This document shows positions 60,997 through 64,000 of a stretch of 64,000 nucleotides of DNA, piece by piece. Below the pieces are notes generated by a model. The model was not told where the DNA came from. It saw only the letters and a list, made by a program, of their open reading frames with translations, and made no database searches. The DNA is from Proteus appendicitidis (GTDB taxonomy: Bacteria > Pseudomonadota > Gammaproteobacteria > Enterobacterales > Enterobacteriaceae). The stretch's first letter is position 1. Every line of letters starts with the position of its first letter. The stretch lies in assembly GCF_030271835.1 (NCBI RefSeq), contig NZ_CP127389.1, positions 620,001-684,000 of the forward strand, in the 5' to 3' direction. The translations under genes were made by a program, and so were the position numbers.

Positions 60997-61257
60997 TTAC
61001 ATTGCTTTGATTTGTGCTTGCAGATTAGCTTTATGACGTGCAGCTTTATTCTTGTGAATTAAGCCTTTAGTTGCCTGACGGTCAACAATCGGTTGCATGT
61101 CATTAAATGCTTTTTGTGCTGCTTCTTTATCACCTGAAGCAACTGCTGCGTATACTTTTTTGATGTAAGTACGCATCATAGAACGACGGCTTGCGTTGTG
61201 CTGACGACGCTTTTCAGACTGAACCGCACGTTTCTTAGCTGATTTGATATTAGCCAA
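60997..61257 (-). CDS. rpsT: 30S ribosomal protein S20
   Basis: An 86-residue basic protein (E. coli S20 is 87 with Met). It begins [17 protein letters not shown] and contains [19 protein letters not shown] and the tail [13 protein letters not shown]. The start codon is TTG at 61257 with GGGAGTTGGAAC before it. The same unusual UUG start is known in E. coli rpsT, where it matters for autoregulation of translation. The promoter at 61307-61335 is strong. Confidence 0.97.
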   Translation of the reverse strand: MANIKSAKKRAVQSEKRRQHNASRRSMMRTYIKKVYAAVASGDKEAAQKAFNDMQPIVDRQATKGLIHKNKAARHKANLQAQIKAM

Positions 61258-61306
61258 GTTCCAACTCCCAAATATATTCTAGCGAGGACAAATACAAAGG
61301 TGAAGG

Positions 61307-61335
61307 AATATGCCTTTTCAACCTAAGTTTGTCAA
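61307..61335 (-). promoter_or_regulatory. rpsT sigma-70 promoter
   Basis: On the minus strand a perfect -35 TTGACA (61335-61330), a 17-base spacer and a -10 CATATT (61312-61307). It lies about 50 bases upstream of the TTG start. Confidence 0.85.
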
Positions 61336-61630
61336 TGGATTTATACAAAATTAGCGTCGTTGTACGCGACACTTGTTTCGTTGTGATGGCGCAAGATTTT
61401 ATCAGTTAAGACGGGTAGAATACAGTCTTTTGAGTGAAAAAATCATCAAAATCGTGTATATGAGTAATAAATAATAGATTCTAATAGGATCTACGCTTGA
61501 TTTTATGCGATTTTATAACCAAGAAGTGAGTGATAGTCCATTTTTTGTTTGATGTGAGCAATCAAATTTAAGAATAACAGTGAATCGACTTGTCGAGATA
61601 TTACTCATCAATAAACATTGATATATTGGG

Positions 61631-61659
61631 TTACTCTCAAGCCTTTGACAAGGTATAAT
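61631..61659 (+). promoter_or_regulatory. Likely ribF promoter
   Basis: A perfect -10 TATAAT at 61654-61659 with a weak -35 TTACTC at 61631-61636, 17 bases apart, 30 bases before ribF. Confidence 0.55.
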
Positions 61660-61688
61660 CCAATAATTTCCACGGTATTGAGCCAGTT

Positions 61689-62630
61689 ATGGAGCTAATT
61701 CGCGGTATACAAAATATTAGAGCGCTACACCACGGTTGCGTTCTGACGATTGGGAATTTTGATGGTGTCCATAGAGGCCATCAGGCATTATTGAAACATT
61801 TGAAGCAAGAGGCATCACAGCGAGGATTACCCACGGTTGTGATGACATTTGAGCCTCAGCCACTTGAGTTCTTTTTACCAGAAAAGGCACCAGCGCGTCT
61901 GACTCGTTTACGAGACAAGATTAAGTATTTAGCTGAATGTGGTATTGATTACCTTTTGTGTGTCAAATTTGATAAACAATTTGCGGCACAAACCCCAGAA
62001 GAATTTGTTTCATCACTCTTGGTGAATAAGTTAGGGGTAAAGTTTCTTGCTATTGGCGATGATTTTCGCTTTGGCAAAAACCGTGAAGGTGATTTCCATT
62101 TTTTACAACAAGCCGGTGTTAGATATGGATTTGAAGTCGCGAATACAGAAAGTTATTGCGATAAAGGATTGCGTATCAGTAGCACTGCGGTACGAGAAGC
62201 GTTACTCAATGATGATTTAGTTCTTGCTGAATCACTACTAGGACACCCTTACAGCGTTTGTGGGCGTGTTGTTCATGGTAATGAATTGGGTAGAACCATT
62301 GGTTTTCCGACAGCCAATATTCCTATGAAACGCTTAGTTGCACCAGTTAAAGGCGTTTATGCCGTTGATGTCTATTTATCAGATAATCAATCACCTTTAC
62401 CCGGTGTGGCAAATATCGGAAGTCGTCCTACTGTACAAGGGAAGGGCGTACAATTAGAAGTTCATTTAATCGACGTTAATATGGATTTATATGGACGTCG
62501 TATTGATGTTGTGTTACGAAAGAAATTACGTAATGAACAGCGATTTGCATCATTGGATGCATTGAAGCAGCAAATCGCAGATGATGTGGCTACTGCTAGG
62601 GATTTTTTATCGCAGCGGTCGGAGTCATAA
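61689..62630 (+). CDS. ribF: Bifunctional riboflavin kinase/FAD synthetase RibF
   Basis: A 313-residue protein, the same length as E. coli RibF. The N-terminal FAD synthetase domain (1-185) has VLTIGNFDGVHRGHQALL, a nucleotidyltransferase HxGH-like motif, and ISSTAVREALL. The C-terminal riboflavin kinase domain has GRVVHGNELGRTIGFPTANI and GVANIGSRPTV. It makes FMN and FAD. It precedes ileS by 29 bases, as in the conserved ribF-ileS-lspA operon. Confidence 0.97.
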   Translation: MELIRGIQNIRALHHGCVLTIGNFDGVHRGHQALLKHLKQEASQRGLPTVVMTFEPQPLEFFLPEKAPARLTRLRDKIKYLAECGIDYLLCVKFDKQFAAQTPEEFVSSLLVNKLGVKFLAIGDDFRFGKNREGDFHFLQQAGVRYGFEVANTESYCDKGLRISSTAVREALLNDDLVLAESLLGHPYSVCGRVVHGNELGRTIGFPTANIPMKRLVAPVKGVYAVDVYLSDNQSPLPGVANIGSRPTVQGKGVQLEVHLIDVNMDLYGRRIDVVLRKKLRNEQRFASLDALKQQIADDVATARDFLSQRSES

Positions 62631-62659
62631 ACTAGCGGAAAATTGGAACTGAGAATCGA

Positions 62660-64000
62660 ATGAGTGACTATAAAAATACCCTGAACTTACCAGAAACAGG
62701 GTTCCCTATGCGCGGGGATTTAGCAAAGCGCGAGCCAGAGATGTTATCACGTTGGTACAAAGAAGGTTTGTATCAAGCAATTCGTCAGGCTAAAAGTGGT
62801 AAGAAAACATTTATTTTGCACGATGGCCCTCCATACGCCAACGGCAATATTCATATTGGTCACTCAGTAAACAAAATTCTCAAAGATATTATTATTAAAT
62901 CCAAAGGGCTGTCAGGCTTTGATTCTCCGTACATTCCAGGATGGGATTGTCACGGATTACCTATCGAACTAAAAGTTGAACAAATCGTAGGTAAACCAGG
63001 AGAGAAAATATCTGCAGCGCAATTCCGCGAGGAATGCCGTAAATACGCTTACGAGCAAATTGAAGCACAGAAAAAAGATTTTATTCGTTTAGGTGTTCTA
63101 GGAGATTGGGAAAAACCTTATCTTACAATGGACTATAAAACTGAAGCGAATACTATCCGTGCATTAGCGCGCATTATCGCAAATGGTCACCTGTTAAAAG
63201 GGGCTAAACCTGTTCACTGGTGTACTGCATGTGGTTCATCGCTGGCAGAAGCTGAAGTTGAATATTACGATAAAACTTCACCTTCGATTGATGTGCGTTT
63301 CACCGCCGTTGATCCAAACGCAGTTGCTGCAAAATTCCATGCAACAACAGATAAGCCTATTTCTTTGGTTATCTGGACAACAACGCCTTGGACATTACCT
63401 GCTAACCGCGCTATCGCATTAAATGCTGAATTTAATTACGCGTTAGTCTCTTTTAACGATGAATGCGTGATTTTAGCCGCTGATCTTGTTGAAGGCGTAA
63501 TGAAGCGTATTGGCGTAACAAGCTGGACTGTTTTAGGCGAATGCAAGGGTGCTGATTTAGAACTACTGCGCTTTAATCATCCATTTATGGGCTTTGATGT
63601 ACCTGCAATTTTAGGTGATCACGTTACTTTAGAAGCGGGTACAGGTGCTGTTCATACTGCACCAGGCCACGGCCCTGATGACTTCGTTGTTGGTCAAAAA
63701 TACGGTTTAGAAGTCGCAAACCCAGTTGGTCCAAATGGTTGTTACTTGGCTGGTACTTATCCAACATTAGATGGCGTGTTTGTTTTTAAAGCGAATGATG
63801 TGATTGTAGAGCTGTTAAAAGAAAAAGGCGCTCTATTACATCACGAAGCCATGCAACACAGTTATCCATGTTGCTGGAGACATAAAACTCCGGTTATTTT
63901 CCGTGCTACACCACAATGGTTTATTGGCATGGATAAAAACGGTTTACGTCAGCAATCATTAAAAGAGATCAAAGGTGTTAAATGGATCCCTGATTGGGGT
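62660..64000 (+). CDS. ileS: Isoleucyl-tRNA synthetase, N-terminal part (cut by window end)
   Basis: The frame from ATG 62660 is open to the last base, giving 447 residues of about 940. It has [22 protein letters not shown] with the HIGH motif near residues 64-67, and [19 protein letters not shown]. The editing domain carries [16 protein letters not shown] and [16 protein letters not shown]. The KMSKS loop and zinc site lie beyond the window. It charges tRNA-Ile and is cotranscribed with ribF. Confidence 0.96.
   Translation, partial: MSDYKNTLNLPETGFPMRGDLAKREPEMLSRWYKEGLYQAIRQAKSGKKTFILHDGPPYANGNIHIGHSVNKILKDIIIKSKGLSGFDSPYIPGWDCHGLPIELKVEQIVGKPGEKISAAQFREECRKYAYEQIEAQKKDFIRLGVLGDWEKPYLTMDYKTEANTIRALARIIANGHLLKGAKPVHWCTACGSSLAEAEVEYYDKTSPSIDVRFTAVDPNAVAAKFHATTDKPISLVIWTTTPWTLPANRAIALNAEFNYALVSFNDECVILAADLVEGVMKRIGVTSWTVLGECKGADLELLRFNHPFMGFDVPAILGDHVTLEAGTGAVHTAPGHGPDDFVVGQKYGLEVANPVGPNGCYLAGTYPTLDGVFVFKANDVIVELLKEKGALLHHEAMQHSYPCCWRHKTPVIFRATPQWFIGMDKNGLRQQSLKEIKGVKWIPDWG

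Larger units (their letters stand above)
61258..61688. other. Divergent promoter region of rpsT and ribF
   Basis: 431 bases with the rpsT promoter (minus) and a likely ribF promoter (plus), both listed separately. No small ORF equivalent to E. coli yaaY is visible to me. Confidence 0.55.

Overview
The window comes from the chromosome of a gammaproteobacterium of the order Enterobacterales, most likely Proteus or a close Morganellaceae relative. The evidence is the low-GC, AT-rich intergenic DNA, the high similarity of the housekeeping proteins to E. coli, and partly preserved E. coli gene order: ettA-slt-trpR-yjjX-gpmB-rob-creA-arcA-thrLABC, then yaaA-talB-mog-dnaKJ-nhaAR-rpsT-ribF-ileS. I do not assign a species. 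I see no rRNA, tRNA, CRISPR array, insertion sequence or prophage.

Layout. (1) 1-234: the tail of a LysR-type regulator. (2) 322-9226, minus strand: an orphan type VI secretion island, read as vgrG, DUF4123 adaptor, VasX-like pore-forming effector, two paralogous membrane immunity candidates, and PAAR tip protein. The first four genes overlap by 1-4 nt. A 78 bp remnant of a second PAAR gene lies between the immunity genes and records a duplication. (3) 9887-12398: the stress-related yqjA, yqjD, yqjE, yqjK, yqjF cluster, without mzrA and yqjC. (4) 13133-17197: sstT, fadH with a FadR-like site, and a second DoxX-family gene. (5) 17337-27284: a TonB-dependent import locus with FecI/FecR-type regulators, an STN-bearing outer-membrane receptor, a YddA-type ABC exporter-like protein, a PqqL/FusC-type M16 protease that appears to be a lipoprotein, and a divergent private TonB. 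It looks like a Fus/PqqL iron-protein piracy system placed under surface signalling and probably Fur. (6) 27390-35677: ettA, slt, trpR (with its operator), yjjX, gpmB, rob, creA and arcA. creBCD is absent. (7) 36328-41170: the threonine operon with leader peptide and attenuator.

(8) 41331-49511: a very AT-rich giant toxin gene between thrC and yaaA. It carries a C58/YopT-like cysteine protease triad, a hydrophobic translocation segment like that of clostridial-type/Mcf toxins, and RTX repeats. A single in-frame TAA at 45135-45137 splits it. The frame is otherwise open on both sides, so it is one interrupted gene of about 2,726 codons. (9) 49578-64000: yaaA, talB, a seven-repeat secreted SEL1 protein, mog, dnaK (two sigma-32-type promoters), dnaJ, an EamA transporter, nhaA, nhaR, rpsT (TTG start), ribF and the first 447 codons of ileS.

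The most unusual parts are the split toxin, the FecIR-controlled protein-import locus, and the T6SS effector island with its duplication scar.
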